This document shows positions 14,801 to 22,836 of a stretch of 22,836 nucleotides of DNA, one piece after another; the first letter of the stretch is position 1, and each line of letters starts with the position of its first letter. Under the pieces are notes generated by a model. The model worked only from the letters and a program-made list of their open reading frames with translations. It ran no database searches and was not told the DNA's origin. Source of the DNA: a virus; IMG/VR virus record IMGVR_UViG_3300022744_000102, positions 1 through 22,836 of that record. The stretch is one strand, 5' to 3'. A program made the position numbers and the translations under genes.

Positions 14801-16937
14801 CTTGACGGTAAAGTCGGAGATTCTCGCTAAGTCCGCAGCATCTGGTAGGGCTGAGATTGAGAAGGAAAACCAGTCCTTAGTCGATAACATCATCCACATG
14901 AAGGAGGCGGCTAGAGCAGCTACGGACCTAGTTGTAGCCAAGAAGTGGGCTGCTCTTCAGGAGGCTAAGGAGGGGCGTGAAAGAAGCGTCAGGGAGACCA
15001 ACAGGGTAGAAGCTGCCTATGTGGCAAAGTACGGGCAATCCTCCTCTGAACCTTTATCCACTTTCGAGTCCGCTAAAACCCTTGGTAAGCGTGAGACTGA
15101 ACGTACAAATGTTCAGAACATGGTGCAAGGCGTTGTAGATCAGGGCGTAAATGTTAAGTCCGCCCAGGAAGATTATGATAGGGCTGTACTGGAGAGTACG
15201 TATAAAAAGTACCTAAAGACTCAGGAAGACTCTCTATCCGAAGCTATCAAACTAAACGAAACCCGTACTGCTCGTATAGACGCTGGTATTCGAGCAGAAA
15301 AAATCATTGCGTCTGGGACATCTACCGAAGCCCTAAAGAAGCAGGTCGAGAGTGGGAAGAAGGCTGCAAAAACTACACCTATCGAGATTGAAGGGTTTAA
15401 TAAGGAGTCTATCCCCCACCAGAAGCAGGTCGAGAAACTTAAGGAGGGGCTGGAAGGGACAGAGACTAAAGCTCCGAAGATAGAAGAAAAGGGCCGTAAG
15501 CCGTACAGCGGCGTAGACCGCACCGTTTCTCGTACCGAGCAGGACTACGGCAAGGAGATCGACCAAATCTACAAGCGTGGCATGGACACGATTGCGATGG
15601 AGGAAAAGGTCGCTGAGGCGAGGAAGAACCACGACCTCCTCACCGAGCGGGAATACTCCGATCTTCAGGATAAGTTCAACCAGGACCGCATTGCAGCCGC
15701 GACCAAGCGGTACGAATCCTACAAGGCCAAGCTGGAGAGTCTGGGTAAAGATGTAAACAAGGCTACGGCTGAAGACTTGAAGAGGAAAGTCGATACTGCT
15801 GGAGAGGAAAGAACAACCGCGATCAATTCCGCCAACCTGAAGAAAGAGGAGAAGACGGAACTCTACAAGGTCGAGGTCGAGTCGATTCCCAAAGTCGGGG
15901 CCAAAGATGTAGCCAAATTACGTGATGAGAATCGGCAAATCCTTGAGCAAAAGGAGCGGGAGTTCCAGATCACTCAGGAAATGGACCCCTATGTGATCGC
16001 TTCCCGTGAGGCGCAGATCGCAGTAGCCGAGCGGTATCGCTCCAAGTTGGCTGAGATTCAGGCACTGATCGAGAAGTCTGAGGGGAGCCCCGAAAAGCAG
16101 CAAGAGTACCGAGGGGTTAAGAAGCAACTGGAAGACCAGATGGGCCAGGACCAGGGCGCGGCCTCTGCTCAGGCTGTGAAGCAGGTTGAGTACAACATGA
16201 GCCCCTTCGCAGGGATTAATGCTGCGCTGAAAGAGATCAACCTCAATGCCAAGGACTTGTCTGGAACATTTAGAACAGGTCTGACCGGCTCCCTTGAGAT
16301 TGCCGCTCAGGGCTTTGTGAGTCTCGCCACGACAGGCAAGCTCAACGTTCGCTCTATGGTCGCAGACATGCTGGTGTATTTGACAAAGCTGATGGCCCAT
16401 AAAGCATTCATGATGGTTGCCAATATGGCAATGTCGGCAATGTTTGCGGGGTCCTCAGCGCCTGCAGGGGCAGCTTCGGGAGCACAACCTGTAGGAGCTG
16501 GGCCGGTCTCCCAGACCTGGGGAGGAGCAGGCACCGAGGCATTTTCTGCTTCGTCTTTCCAGGCTAACGGTGGCGCTTGGTCCCAGGGTGTGCAGATGTT
16601 CGCCAAGGGCGGGGCCTTCACCAACACCGTGGTCGATACCCCGACTCTGTTCAAGTTTGCCAAGGGCACCGGCATGATGGGTGAGGCGGGACCGGAGGCG
16701 ATTATGCCCCTGACAAGGGACGGCTCAGGTAGACTCGGAGTTCGCGCACAGGGGGCTGGCGGGGGCGGCAACAGCGTCGTCATCAACCAGCAATTCAATG
16801 TCGCGGTCGAGAGCAAGGGTGACAAAGATGGTCGGAACCAGGGTGATGAGATTGCCAAAACCCTGAAGACGCAAATGCGTCAGGCCACGATGGAAGTCCT
16901 CCTTGAGCAGAAACGTCCTGGCGGGGTATTGGCATAA
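11808..16937 (+). CDS. Tape measure protein
   Basis: The 1709-residue protein is by far the largest complete gene, and it sets tail length. From the N terminus there is a long charged coiled-coil region (1 to about 560). A TP901-type tape measure core follows at about 580-825 (MEAVGGGAKVSMTALAAATK, then RGIEGSAAGTSFRNLVAELS). Hydrophobic helices lie at about 905-985 (GYLIATLAGRSVIMAAAGAF and beyond), then more coiled coil. The C terminus is Gly-rich with GEAGPEAIMPLTRDG near 1625, as in lambda gpH. At about 1.5 angstroms per residue the tail would be near 250 nm. Translation starts at GTG 11808, overlapping the T stop. Base composition and codon choice change near 15,490. Confidence 0.93.
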   Translation: MSDKLQLDLDTSQARDSIKELLTQVKALESTFDNISAKNLISQYGGLQSTAAALKKEIEGISKIDLSSAGGVKQFKEKIAEAAANVKKLSGEMAQQGLATDRAKAATVSYRATVDGISHSFRELSYLSSDRVKTLADLEAGEKSYRKIISDASKDYRGYLRDNSVASIEERNANKARIKAFEEYEKAQAKAVETSKKAAWAAVEADRVAAASQDKTNRKQLEAIQKNLTVAQAQEDRRVHAKARAEIKTYETDEAEKQSAAKARSVRGESQAMQIASVDRASELKSARGDRSFARIAGADLADVKNLEKLVTHLRAVKGEMDSTTRNMAIEQYGKDAVIATANLKALEQQLKQVQSANDLRKQQDKTGADTVAVMRRQQAERNLSMGNAFGFARDAADQYTNLGKRIFAAKELVAQFGEAETRAFLGKNAYLVDKISDLNNYTKAVKSATAASSDAQNNASFTFAGADSKVRTVRKIQYLQSEGASLSELKDRYGSIAVGDANSGESIRALHREYERLDSTVRKASKGLKEVSNAKNEAHAAARGLAGSLGQLWTTYGSIVPLLAGAAVGGALKELVTIGAKVEDQLTLMEAVGGGAKVSMTALAAATKDSVFSFAEATSALRVLVQAGQTTQQALQVLPQILKVSAIGEIELGKAALTVASMMESFNFSIGEASRVTNSMAAAAARSPTSMGEMMEAMKQASAISSQYKVSIEETSAAFSILAKRGIEGSAAGTSFRNLVAELSAPTTKKAAEAMQQLGLSMFNKSGNLNPLVENLEQIAVVAKSMSEEDRIKWFETFTNNRSAKSLDALVMNMKDYRDAIKEVTLAQEGLGFVTETNAARMMTTQGQWKQLGTDIEVVFADVFNTLQPTLMVFINTLRDAVSSNGFKESMIKLAETLASVTKFAMENATAIGYLIATLAGRSVIMAAAGAFIYLGTAIGSLGVLGGVSSLFASFGTLLANPVVAAIAGAALGIGALVAYLNSTKSASTEAAEAVSVLTVKSEILAKSAASGRAEIEKENQSLVDNIIHMKEAARAATDLVVAKKWAALQEAKEGRERSVRETNRVEAAYVAKYGQSSSEPLSTFESAKTLGKRETERTNVQNMVQGVVDQGVNVKSAQEDYDRAVLESTYKKYLKTQEDSLSEAIKLNETRTARIDAGIRAEKIIASGTSTEALKKQVESGKKAAKTTPIEIEGFNKESIPHQKQVEKLKEGLEGTETKAPKIEEKGRKPYSGVDRTVSRTEQDYGKEIDQIYKRGMDTIAMEEKVAEARKNHDLLTEREYSDLQDKFNQDRIAAATKRYESYKAKLESLGKDVNKATAEDLKRKVDTAGEERTTAINSANLKKEEKTELYKVEVESIPKVGAKDVAKLRDENRQILEQKEREFQITQEMDPYVIASREAQIAVAERYRSKLAEIQALIEKSEGSPEKQQEYRGVKKQLEDQMGQDQGAASAQAVKQVEYNMSPFAGINAALKEINLNAKDLSGTFRTGLTGSLEIAAQGFVSLATTGKLNVRSMVADMLVYLTKLMAHKAFMMVANMAMSAMFAGSSAPAGAASGAQPVGAGPVSQTWGGAGTEAFSASSFQANGGAWSQGVQMFAKGGAFTNTVVDTPTLFKFAKGTGMMGEAGPEAIMPLTRDGSGRLGVRAQGAGGGGNSVVINQQFNVAVESKGDKDGRNQGDEIAKTLKTQMRQATMEVLLEQKRPGGVLA

Positions 16938-17266
16938 TGAGTGATTTCAGTTGGGTTCCCGATTACGGGTTGGATGCGGATAATGAGCTTCGTCTCCGGA
17001 CTGCAAAGTTCGGGGATGGGTACCAGCAACGGTACGCAGATGGGATTAACCCCCTGCAGCAAAAGTTTGACCCAGTATTCACTCGGAGCCCAGATGAGAT
17101 TGACAGCATTGAAGCCTTCCTTATAGCGAGAAGTACCGGCCAGTCCTTTACCTTCACCCCGCCGCGAGGCGGGGAGGTAAGGGTTATCTGCACCAAATGG
17201 AAAAGAACTTGGGTGGACTTCAGCAATGACCGTCTGTCTGTAACCCTGGAGCGTGTCTATGAGTGA
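16937..17266 (+). CDS. Minor tail protein (lambda gpM-like)
   Basis: A 109-residue protein that matches the phage minor tail M family: a start like FSWVPDYGLDADNELRLRTA, then KFGDGYQQRYADGIN, TGQSFTFTPPRGG and KWKRTWVDFSNDRLSVTLER. In lambda, gpM joins the tail-tip complex around the end of the tape measure. The ATG overlaps the tape measure stop by one base (TAATG), and the next gene overlaps its end by eight bases. Length equals the family norm. The order M-L-K-I-J that follows is the same as in lambda. Confidence 0.92.
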   Translation: MSDFSWVPDYGLDADNELRLRTAKFGDGYQQRYADGINPLQQKFDPVFTRSPDEIDSIEAFLIARSTGQSFTFTPPRGGEVRVICTKWKRTWVDFSNDRLSVTLERVYE

Positions 17267-18014
17267 AGTACCCAAGATTGCCAGTGAGGTACAGAAACTC
17301 AACCCAAGTAGCGTTGTTGAGCTTTTTGAGCTGGATACTCGTAACCATGTAGGCGGTACTTTGTTTCGGTTTCACGCCGGGGTCAACGGTATGTCTGACT
17401 ATCTGGTGTGGGGAGGAAATGAGTATGTCCCTTTCCCCATTCAAGCTGAGGGGTTTGAGTGGCGAGGTACGGGTACCCTTCCTCGCCCCAAGGTGAAGAT
17501 CGCCAACGTCACGGGCCTGTTGGGGGCAGCCGTAAGGGAGATGGACGACCTGATCGGCTCCAAGGTGACCCGAATCAGGACCTTTGCCCGCTATCTTGAC
17601 GCGGTCAATTTCCCGAACGGGAACCCCCTGGCTGACTCGACCGCTGAGTTCAGTCGGGACGTGTTCTTTGTTAACCGTAAGGTGATGGAGAACAAGTTCC
17701 TTATCGAGTTTGAGCTAGCGGCGATGCTTGACGTGCAAGGGGTAAAATTGCCAAAACGCATGATTGTCGCAAACGTCTGCGGGTGGGCGTATCGCGGAGC
17801 CGAGTGCGGCTACACCGGGGACCCGGTCGCGGACGAGAACGACCTTGCGACGAATAACCCGGCTCTGGATCAGTGCGGCAAACGCATCTCTAGCTGCAAG
17901 CTACGCTTTCCGTTGGCTGCCCAGGCTGAAATGCCGACCTTTACCTCAGCCGGGGCAGGAGGTCAGGGGCTGCCTTTTGGTGGATTCCCCGGTGTTGCAA
18001 TTGTGCGGGGTTGA
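17259..18014 (+). CDS. Minor tail protein (lambda gpL-like, iron-sulfur site)
   Basis: A 251-residue member of the phage tail L family. The N-terminal part (VELFELDTRNHVGGTLFRFH, YVPFPIQAEGFEW) binds in the tip complex. The C-terminal part has four cysteines at residues 174, 183, 206 and 213 (VCGWAYRGAECGY and DQCGKRISSCKLRF). In lambda gpL the matching cysteines hold a [4Fe-4S] cluster, and all four are present here. I chose the ATG at 17259, which has TGGAG seven bases upstream; a GTG two codons earlier is less likely. The start overlaps the end of the M-like gene. Confidence 0.92.
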   Translation: MSEVPKIASEVQKLNPSSVVELFELDTRNHVGGTLFRFHAGVNGMSDYLVWGGNEYVPFPIQAEGFEWRGTGTLPRPKVKIANVTGLLGAAVREMDDLIGSKVTRIRTFARYLDAVNFPNGNPLADSTAEFSRDVFFVNRKVMENKFLIEFELAAMLDVQGVKLPKRMIVANVCGWAYRGAECGYTGDPVADENDLATNNPALDQCGKRISSCKLRFPLAAQAEMPTFTSAGAGGQGLPFGGFPGVAIVRG

Positions 18015-18015
18015 T

Positions 18016-18726
18016 ATGTTCTCACCTGAGGTGATTCAATCCGTCCTATCTCACGCTACGGCCTGCATTCCGCGTGAGGCGTGCGGCCTTGTTATTGAGA
18101 CCGCAACAGGGCAGGAGTACAGACCTTGTACCAATATCGCTGAGGCTTCCGATCAGTTCATCCTGGACCCGGACGAGTACGCCGACATTGAGGATTACTA
18201 TAAGATTTTGGGCATTGCTCACTCCCATTATGGAGCCCCACCTAGCCCTAGTCAGGCTGATCTGGTCGGGTGCGAAAGCTCTGCCCTGCCCTGGCTCATT
18301 GTGAGTGTCCCGACCGGCACCCATCAGATTGTGACCCCGACAGGGTACGTCGCTCCACTATTGGGCCGTCAGTTTTACTGCGGGGTTTTGGATTGTTACT
18401 CCATTGTCCGGGACTACCACCAACTGGAGTTGGGCATCCATGTCAAGGACTATGAACGTTCCTCTGATTGGTGGTTGAAGGGTAAGAACCACTTCATGGA
18501 TCGCTTCGAGGATGCCGGGTTTGTGCAGAAACCCCTTGCTGAGCTTCAGAAGCATGACGTAGTTCTGATGAAGTGTAATTCCGCAGTGCCTAACCATGCC
18601 GCTATTTACTTAGGGAATAACATTATCCTGCATCACCTTGTTGATCGCCTGAGCAGCAAGGATGTGTACGGAGGCTACTGGTTAAAGGCTACGGTATGCG
18701 TTCTTCGACATAAGGAATTAGGATGA
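18016..18726 (+). CDS. Tail-tip peptidase (lambda gpK-like: JAMM plus NlpC/P60)
   Basis: A 236-residue two-domain protein. Residues 1 to about 110 form a JAB1/MPN metallopeptidase domain with Glu21, His69, His71, Ser79 and Asp82 in the order E...HSH-x7-S-x2-D. From about residue 115 there is an NlpC/P60 domain with catalytic Cys127 in CGVLDCYSIVRDYH and His194 in PNHAAIYLGNNII. Both sites look intact. The protein belongs to the tail tip and could cut peptidoglycan peptides during DNA entry or process a tip protein. The ATG at 18016 follows the L stop by one base. An open stretch further upstream is overlap with the L gene. It ends in an ATGA overlap. Confidence 0.92.
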   Translation: MFSPEVIQSVLSHATACIPREACGLVIETATGQEYRPCTNIAEASDQFILDPDEYADIEDYYKILGIAHSHYGAPPSPSQADLVGCESSALPWLIVSVPTGTHQIVTPTGYVAPLLGRQFYCGVLDCYSIVRDYHQLELGIHVKDYERSSDWWLKGKNHFMDRFEDAGFVQKPLAELQKHDVVLMKCNSAVPNHAAIYLGNNIILHHLVDRLSSKDVYGGYWLKATVCVLRHKELG

Positions 18727-19340
18727 GGACAGTAAGACTATACGGTGTCCTGGCTGAGAAGTTTGGGCGAGAATTTAGGCTGGATGTGAAGAATCCGGCT
18801 GAGGCTGTCCGTGCCCTGTGCTCCCAAATCAAGGGTTTGAGGCAGCACTTTGAAAAGTTTTCGGAGCCTGGGTACATCGTCCGGGTAGGCAAGGAGAGTC
18901 GAGGAGTCGAGGAGCTTACCCACCCATGCTCTAGCAAAGAGGTTATTAGGATTATTCCGGCGACGGCGGGGGCTACTGCAACCGTTAGAATCATTATCGG
19001 GGTTATTCTTATTATTGGTAGTTTTTTTGGTGGTGGTCCGTATATGTTTATGGCCGGTATGACTCTGGTGATGGGAGGGGTGGCCGAACTCCTTGCCCCT
19101 TCCCCACCCAAGATGAAACCAAACCGGGCTGCTAATGCTACTCCTAGCTATATGTTTGATGGCCCAGTCAATACTATTGGCTCAGGCTACGCAATGTCTG
19201 TGGGGTATGGAGAGATGCTTATTGGCTCCCATGTGGTGAGTGCAGAGTTTTACTCTGTCGAGGAGGCTTTGAACCCCCTTACAGCCGGTGCCACTGTTCA
19301 AGAAAACCAATCCTCAGTAGGGAGCATTATCAATGGGTGA
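18723..19340 (+). CDS. Tail assembly protein (lambda gpI-like)
   Basis: The 205-residue product starts with a ubiquitin-like fold region (TVRLYGVLAEKFGREFRLDV, AEAVRALCSQIKGLRQHFEK) typical of the lambda gpI family. A strongly hydrophobic Gly-rich stretch follows at about residues 80-120 (VRIIIGVILIIGSFFGGGPY), then a Pro/Lys linker and a C-terminal region containing SGYAMSVGYGEMLIGSHVVS. It helps load or fold the J protein during tip assembly. It is codon-biased less strongly than the J gene. The start overlaps the K stop as ATGA, and its last eight bases overlap the J start. Confidence 0.9.
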   Translation: MRTVRLYGVLAEKFGREFRLDVKNPAEAVRALCSQIKGLRQHFEKFSEPGYIVRVGKESRGVEELTHPCSSKEVIRIIPATAGATATVRIIIGVILIIGSFFGGGPYMFMAGMTLVMGGVAELLAPSPPKMKPNRAANATPSYMFDGPVNTIGSGYAMSVGYGEMLIGSHVVSAEFYSVEEALNPLTAGATVQENQSSVGSIING

Positions 19341-22300
19341 CGTGGATAAGTTTATCCGGGGTGCCGGGGGCAAGGGCGGCGCTGCTAAAGGGGGTGGGGC
19401 TGTCGAGGCGGACAATACCCTCCGCTCCCGCCAATGGGCACAGATTATCGACGTGCTGGGCGAGGGGGAGATTGAGGGCCTGGTTGGCCTCCATGCCGCA
19501 GGCACGGTTGAGCAGAAACAACAGGCTGCGGAGCAGAGTATCTACCTTGACGGGGTCCCGCTCCGCAACGAGATCGGCACCCCCAACTTTGACCTGTCGG
19601 GCATCTCTTGGGCCTTCGTCCCAGGGACCCAGGATCAGGCCATGCTGCCGATGGGTGGTGTGGTGGCAGCCGAGGTCCAGGTCGGCCAGCAGGTCAAGGC
19701 TGGCAATACAGGCGGGGGTCCGGTAGTTCGCCACGTCGCTGAGAACTACTTGGACGCTGTACGGATCACCCTGATGGTCCCGCGCCTGACCACGCAAAGT
19801 ACGACGAATGGTAACCTGGACGGGGGCAAGGTCGAGTTCTCGGTAGAAACTCAGAGCAATAACGCTGGTTTTATTGAAGCGATGCGCGGGTCCATCGAGG
19901 GCAAGACCAACTCCGAGTACCAGCGCAGCTATGAGATTCCCCTGCTCGGACCCGGCCCGTGGGACATCAAAGTAATCCGCCTGACCCCTGATTCGGATAA
20001 TTCCAGTGTTACGAACGATTTGCATTGGTCCTCGTACTCGAAGATCACCAAGGAGAAGCTGCGTTACCCCAATACAGCGATGGTTGGACTCAAGGTGGAT
20101 TCTGCTTTGTTCAACCATGTTCCGGCTCGTGCCTATAAGTGCAGGCTGCTGAAGGTCCGGATTCCCAGCGGGTACGACCCCATCGCCCGCACCTATCCCA
20201 CGTTCTGGGATGGTACCTGGGACTATGCGTGGACGGACAATCCGGCATGGTGCTGGTACGACCTTGTTACCAATGAGCGGTACGGTCTGGGGAATTACCT
20301 GGATGTGTCCACGATTGACAAGTGGGCACTGTACTCTATTGCGCAATATTGCGATGAGCTGGTCTCGGACGGTAGTGGTGGCACGGAGCCACGCTTCCGC
20401 TGTAACCTGATTCTTCAGACTCGTGAAGAAGCCATTAAGGTTATCCTTAACATGGCAAGTATCTTCCGGGGTATTGTTTATTGGCACACGAATGCAATCT
20501 TCTGTTCACAAGACCGTCCGAATGACCCGGTAAAGCTGTTCACTCCGTCCAACGTGATTGACGGGGTCTTTACCTATTCCGGAACTGCTCGTCAGGCCCG
20601 CCACACGGTAGCAATGGTGTCGTGGAATGACCCGGAGAATATGTATAAGCAGGAGGTGGAGTACGTCGAGGACAGGGAAAGCATCTTGCGCCTGGGTGTG
20701 CGGGAGATCGAGGTCACGGCGATGGGTTGTACCAGCCGCAGCCAAGCTCACCGCCTCGGGAAATGGACGCTGCTCACCGAACGGGAGGAGACCGATACGG
20801 TGTCCTTCCGCACAGGGCTGGAAGGCTGCGGGGTGATGCCTGGGGAGATCATCCAGACCACCGATCCGGCCCGCGCCGGAGACCGCATGGGCGGGCGAAT
20901 TCTGTCCAGTACCCCCACGACACTGACCCTGGATGCCCCAGTCACGCTGAAGCCCGGCTTGACCTACTCGATTGCCGTGGTCCTGCCTTCCGGTGTGATT
21001 CAGGAACGTGATGTTGTGTGGTCCGGGATCGTTGACACGGAGCTGAGCACCCTTGACTTGGTGACCGCTCTCGATGCCCTGCCCCAAGACATGGCAGTGT
21101 GGATTCTGTCCGCTAGTTCTCTGGTCCCGGAACTCTGGCGTGTGATGTCTACCACCGAGGTTGAGGACGGTGTCGTAGAGATCACTGCACTTGAGCACGT
21201 CCCTGGGAAATACGCTGCGGTTGAGCAAAACATTAAGCTAGAACCAAGACCTGTCAGTAACATCAACCTGAAGCCGGATGCGGTTACAAACCTGACCGCT
21301 TTCACTGACGTAAAGCGGCTTAATGACTTCCAATACTCCACCCGTGTTTTGGTGAGCTGGAGCCCGGTTTCCGCTGCGGCCCGGTATGTGGTGTCATACC
21401 GCAGGGGTAGTGAAAACCCCAAGACTCAGGTGTCCAGTGTCACGTCTGCGGACCTTGATGATGTGGCAGCGGGTACCTTTGAAATCACAGTGTATGCCGA
21501 AAATGCCTTAGGTGTTGCAGGACCTTCAACCACTATTACTCATGTGGTCGATGAGGCATTCATCGAGGGAGACATTACCAATCTCCGGTTGAATAAGGAC
21601 TTCCTCGGTAAAGACTGCCCGATCATCTGGGACCGGATTGAGTGGGCGATTGCCTACGTGGTGCGTATTTACAGCGAGGGAACACTCCTCCGCGAAGAAA
21701 CAATCAAGGAGAACTCCTACACCTACACGTTTGGGGCTAACTCGGCGGACGGCGGACCCCACCGTTACCTGGACTTTGCCGTTAAGGCGCTCTCGTGGCG
21801 CGGGAGGAGTGGGAACTGGGTCGAGCTTAGTGTTTCCAACGCGGCCCCGGCTGCCCCGCTGGGCGTGAACCTGGACACTGGACCCGGACAGATTGCCGTG
21901 ACGGCAGGAATGCCCAATGAGCAAGACCTGAAGGGGATGATCGTCTGGTATGGTACCGCACCCTTCGCAGCAGGTATTAATGGCACTAAGGTTTATGAGG
22001 GCACCAGTAACCACTTCCTGCATACCGGACTCGTACCTGGAACCAATTACTTCTACCGTGTCGCCTTCTATGATGAGTTCGGCAAATCGGGACTGAACGA
22101 GTCTAGCCTTGTCTATGCTTCCCCGGCTAATGCGGGGGGCATTAGACAGGTTCAGGTTCTTCCTGCCCACCCCTCGGACATCAATAATGAGATGGCCGTG
22201 TTCCTGGATGTGCCTGATGAGAACATCCGTGGCCTATACGGATGGGATGGCACGCAGTGGCGTTACACCCGAGACGGGGGCTACCTTGTCGCCAACTCCG

Positions 22301-22836
22301 TAACTGCGGATAAGATGTACGTCAACCAGTTGTCGTCCATCTCGGCCAATATGGGGAGCCTTACCTCCGGGAATATCACCCTTGCGTCCAACGGGTGGAT
22401 TCGTGGCGGTGCCCTGGACTACAGCGTAGGTAACGGGGTGTTCTTGGGGTATGACTCTTCCAATAGCAAGTACAAGTTCCGAGCTGGGTATCAGAACGGT
22501 GCTGGGATTTTCTGGGACGGGGACAGCCTCACGATTCGTGGCAGTCACGGCAACAAGCTACTGACTACAGGTGAGGGCCACTTCCTGAACGTCGGTCTAG
22601 GTGTGAATCAGGTCTTTAACGGGAACTATATTGATAGCCTGATCGGAACCCTTACCGGAAACAGGACGGATAATGGCACCACCGAGCTTGGAAGAAACCT
22701 TCCCGGTTTCACAATCCCTGGGGAGGGTGTGGCCTATATCCACCAGTCCGGAACTGTTTCCAATTCCGTCGTTTTCGAGGCAGAAATATGGGCCGGGGCA
22801 GGCTCTACCAGCTACTTCACGGTAATGCCGGGGCGT
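19333..22836 (+). CDS. Central tail-tip / host-specificity protein (lambda gpJ-like), 3' end outside window
   Basis: Frame 1 is open for 1168 codons to the window edge. The ATG at 19333 has AGGGAG eight bases upstream. The N-terminal motif RQWAQIIDVLGEGEIEGLVG is the hallmark of J-type tip proteins, followed by hub domains to about residue 640. Three fibronectin-III-like segments then occupy about 642-735, 749-840 and 840-935 (the first has VLVSWSPVSAAARYVVSYRR). From about 980 a central-fibre region begins (GYLVANSVTADKMYVNQLSS), then beta-rich repeats. The missing C terminus would carry the receptor-binding part. It closes the tail end and binds the host. Confidence 0.93.
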   Translation, partial: MGDVDKFIRGAGGKGGAAKGGGAVEADNTLRSRQWAQIIDVLGEGEIEGLVGLHAAGTVEQKQQAAEQSIYLDGVPLRNEIGTPNFDLSGISWAFVPGTQDQAMLPMGGVVAAEVQVGQQVKAGNTGGGPVVRHVAENYLDAVRITLMVPRLTTQSTTNGNLDGGKVEFSVETQSNNAGFIEAMRGSIEGKTNSEYQRSYEIPLLGPGPWDIKVIRLTPDSDNSSVTNDLHWSSYSKITKEKLRYPNTAMVGLKVDSALFNHVPARAYKCRLLKVRIPSGYDPIARTYPTFWDGTWDYAWTDNPAWCWYDLVTNERYGLGNYLDVSTIDKWALYSIAQYCDELVSDGSGGTEPRFRCNLILQTREEAIKVILNMASIFRGIVYWHTNAIFCSQDRPNDPVKLFTPSNVIDGVFTYSGTARQARHTVAMVSWNDPENMYKQEVEYVEDRESILRLGVREIEVTAMGCTSRSQAHRLGKWTLLTEREETDTVSFRTGLEGCGVMPGEIIQTTDPARAGDRMGGRILSSTPTTLTLDAPVTLKPGLTYSIAVVLPSGVIQERDVVWSGIVDTELSTLDLVTALDALPQDMAVWILSASSLVPELWRVMSTTEVEDGVVEITALEHVPGKYAAVEQNIKLEPRPVSNINLKPDAVTNLTAFTDVKRLNDFQYSTRVLVSWSPVSAAARYVVSYRRGSENPKTQVSSVTSADLDDVAAGTFEITVYAENALGVAGPSTTITHVVDEAFIEGDITNLRLNKDFLGKDCPIIWDRIEWAIAYVVRIYSEGTLLREETIKENSYTYTFGANSADGGPHRYLDFAVKALSWRGRSGNWVELSVSNAAPAAPLGVNLDTGPGQIAVTAGMPNEQDLKGMIVWYGTAPFAAGINGTKVYEGTSNHFLHTGLVPGTNYFYRVAFYDEFGKSGLNESSLVYASPANAGGIRQVQVLPAHPSDINNEMAVFLDVPDENIRGLYGWDGTQWRYTRDGGYLVANSVTADKMYVNQLSSISANMGSLTSGNITLASNGWIRGGALDYSVGNGVFLGYDSSNSKYKFRAGYQNGAGIFWDGDSLTIRGSHGNKLLTTGEGHFLNVGLGVNQVFNGNYIDSLIGTLTGNRTDNGTTELGRNLPGFTIPGEGVAYIHQSGTVSNSVVFEAEIWAGAGSTSYFTVMPGR

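Noticed and set aside
19330-20487. 385-codon open frame antisense to the J-like gene
   Set aside because: The sense strand carries a clear J-type protein here. The antisense product looks like random composition, and the whole window is transcribed in the + direction.
1-22836. Defence island, insertion sequence, tRNA or other accessory system
   Set aside because: Every stretch over about 105 bases is accounted for by phage structural or lysis genes, and no inverted terminal repeats, transposase or cloverleaf was seen.

Overview
The window is the structural core of a tailed double-stranded DNA phage (or prophage) with a long non-contractile tail and a lambda-like plan. Every gene is on the + strand and genes are packed end to end. 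The host is probably a Gram-negative bacterium, most likely a proteobacterium. The reasons are the lambda-type tail-tip series (M, L, K, I and J equivalents), a GH19-type endolysin with no signal peptide that would need a holin, and Shine-Dalgarno starts throughout. I cannot name the host genus. The window contains no integrase, repressor, replication gene, terminase, tRNA or CRISPR array, so lifestyle cannot be judged. It cuts through a gene at both ends.

Layout. 1-747: 3' end of a repeat-built protein with a 22-residue (66-bp) period. 748-852: intergenic region with a promoter-like element and a long inverted repeat. 853-2376: portal. 2388-3725: probable lysis cassette (multi-pass membrane protein, one-helix coiled-coil protein, GH19 endolysin), set between portal and head protease. 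3727-4050: small beta-rich protein. 4056-5498: S49 head protease with an in-frame nested scaffold start at 4953. 5509-5985: head decoration protein. 6002-7177: major capsid protein, followed by an intrinsic terminator at 7195-7226. 7253-9715: small unknown protein, head-tail connector, an unusually long connector-slot protein, neck/tail-completion protein and tail terminator. 9719-9747: second copy of the promoter-like element, ahead of the tail tube gene (9791-11005). 11078-11811: tail assembly chaperones G and GT, joined by a -1 frameshift at A AAA AAC. 11808-16937: tape measure of 1709 residues. 16937-19340: M, L, K and I equivalents. 19333 to the end: central tail-tip protein (J-like), open at the right edge.

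How the genes work together. Portal, protease/scaffold, decoration and capsid proteins build the procapsid. The connector genes close the head and join it to the tail. G, GT and the tape measure organise polymerisation of the tail tube, which the terminator protein caps. The M, L, K, I and J proteins form the tip that touches the host. The lysis genes would be transcribed inside the head operon.

I found no clear sign of an undescribed defence or mobile system. The items that best repay a second look are the paired promoter-like elements with an inverted repeat over one of them, the repeat protein, the lysis cassette inside the head module, the nested scaffold start, the frameshift region, and a composition break inside the tape measure gene.
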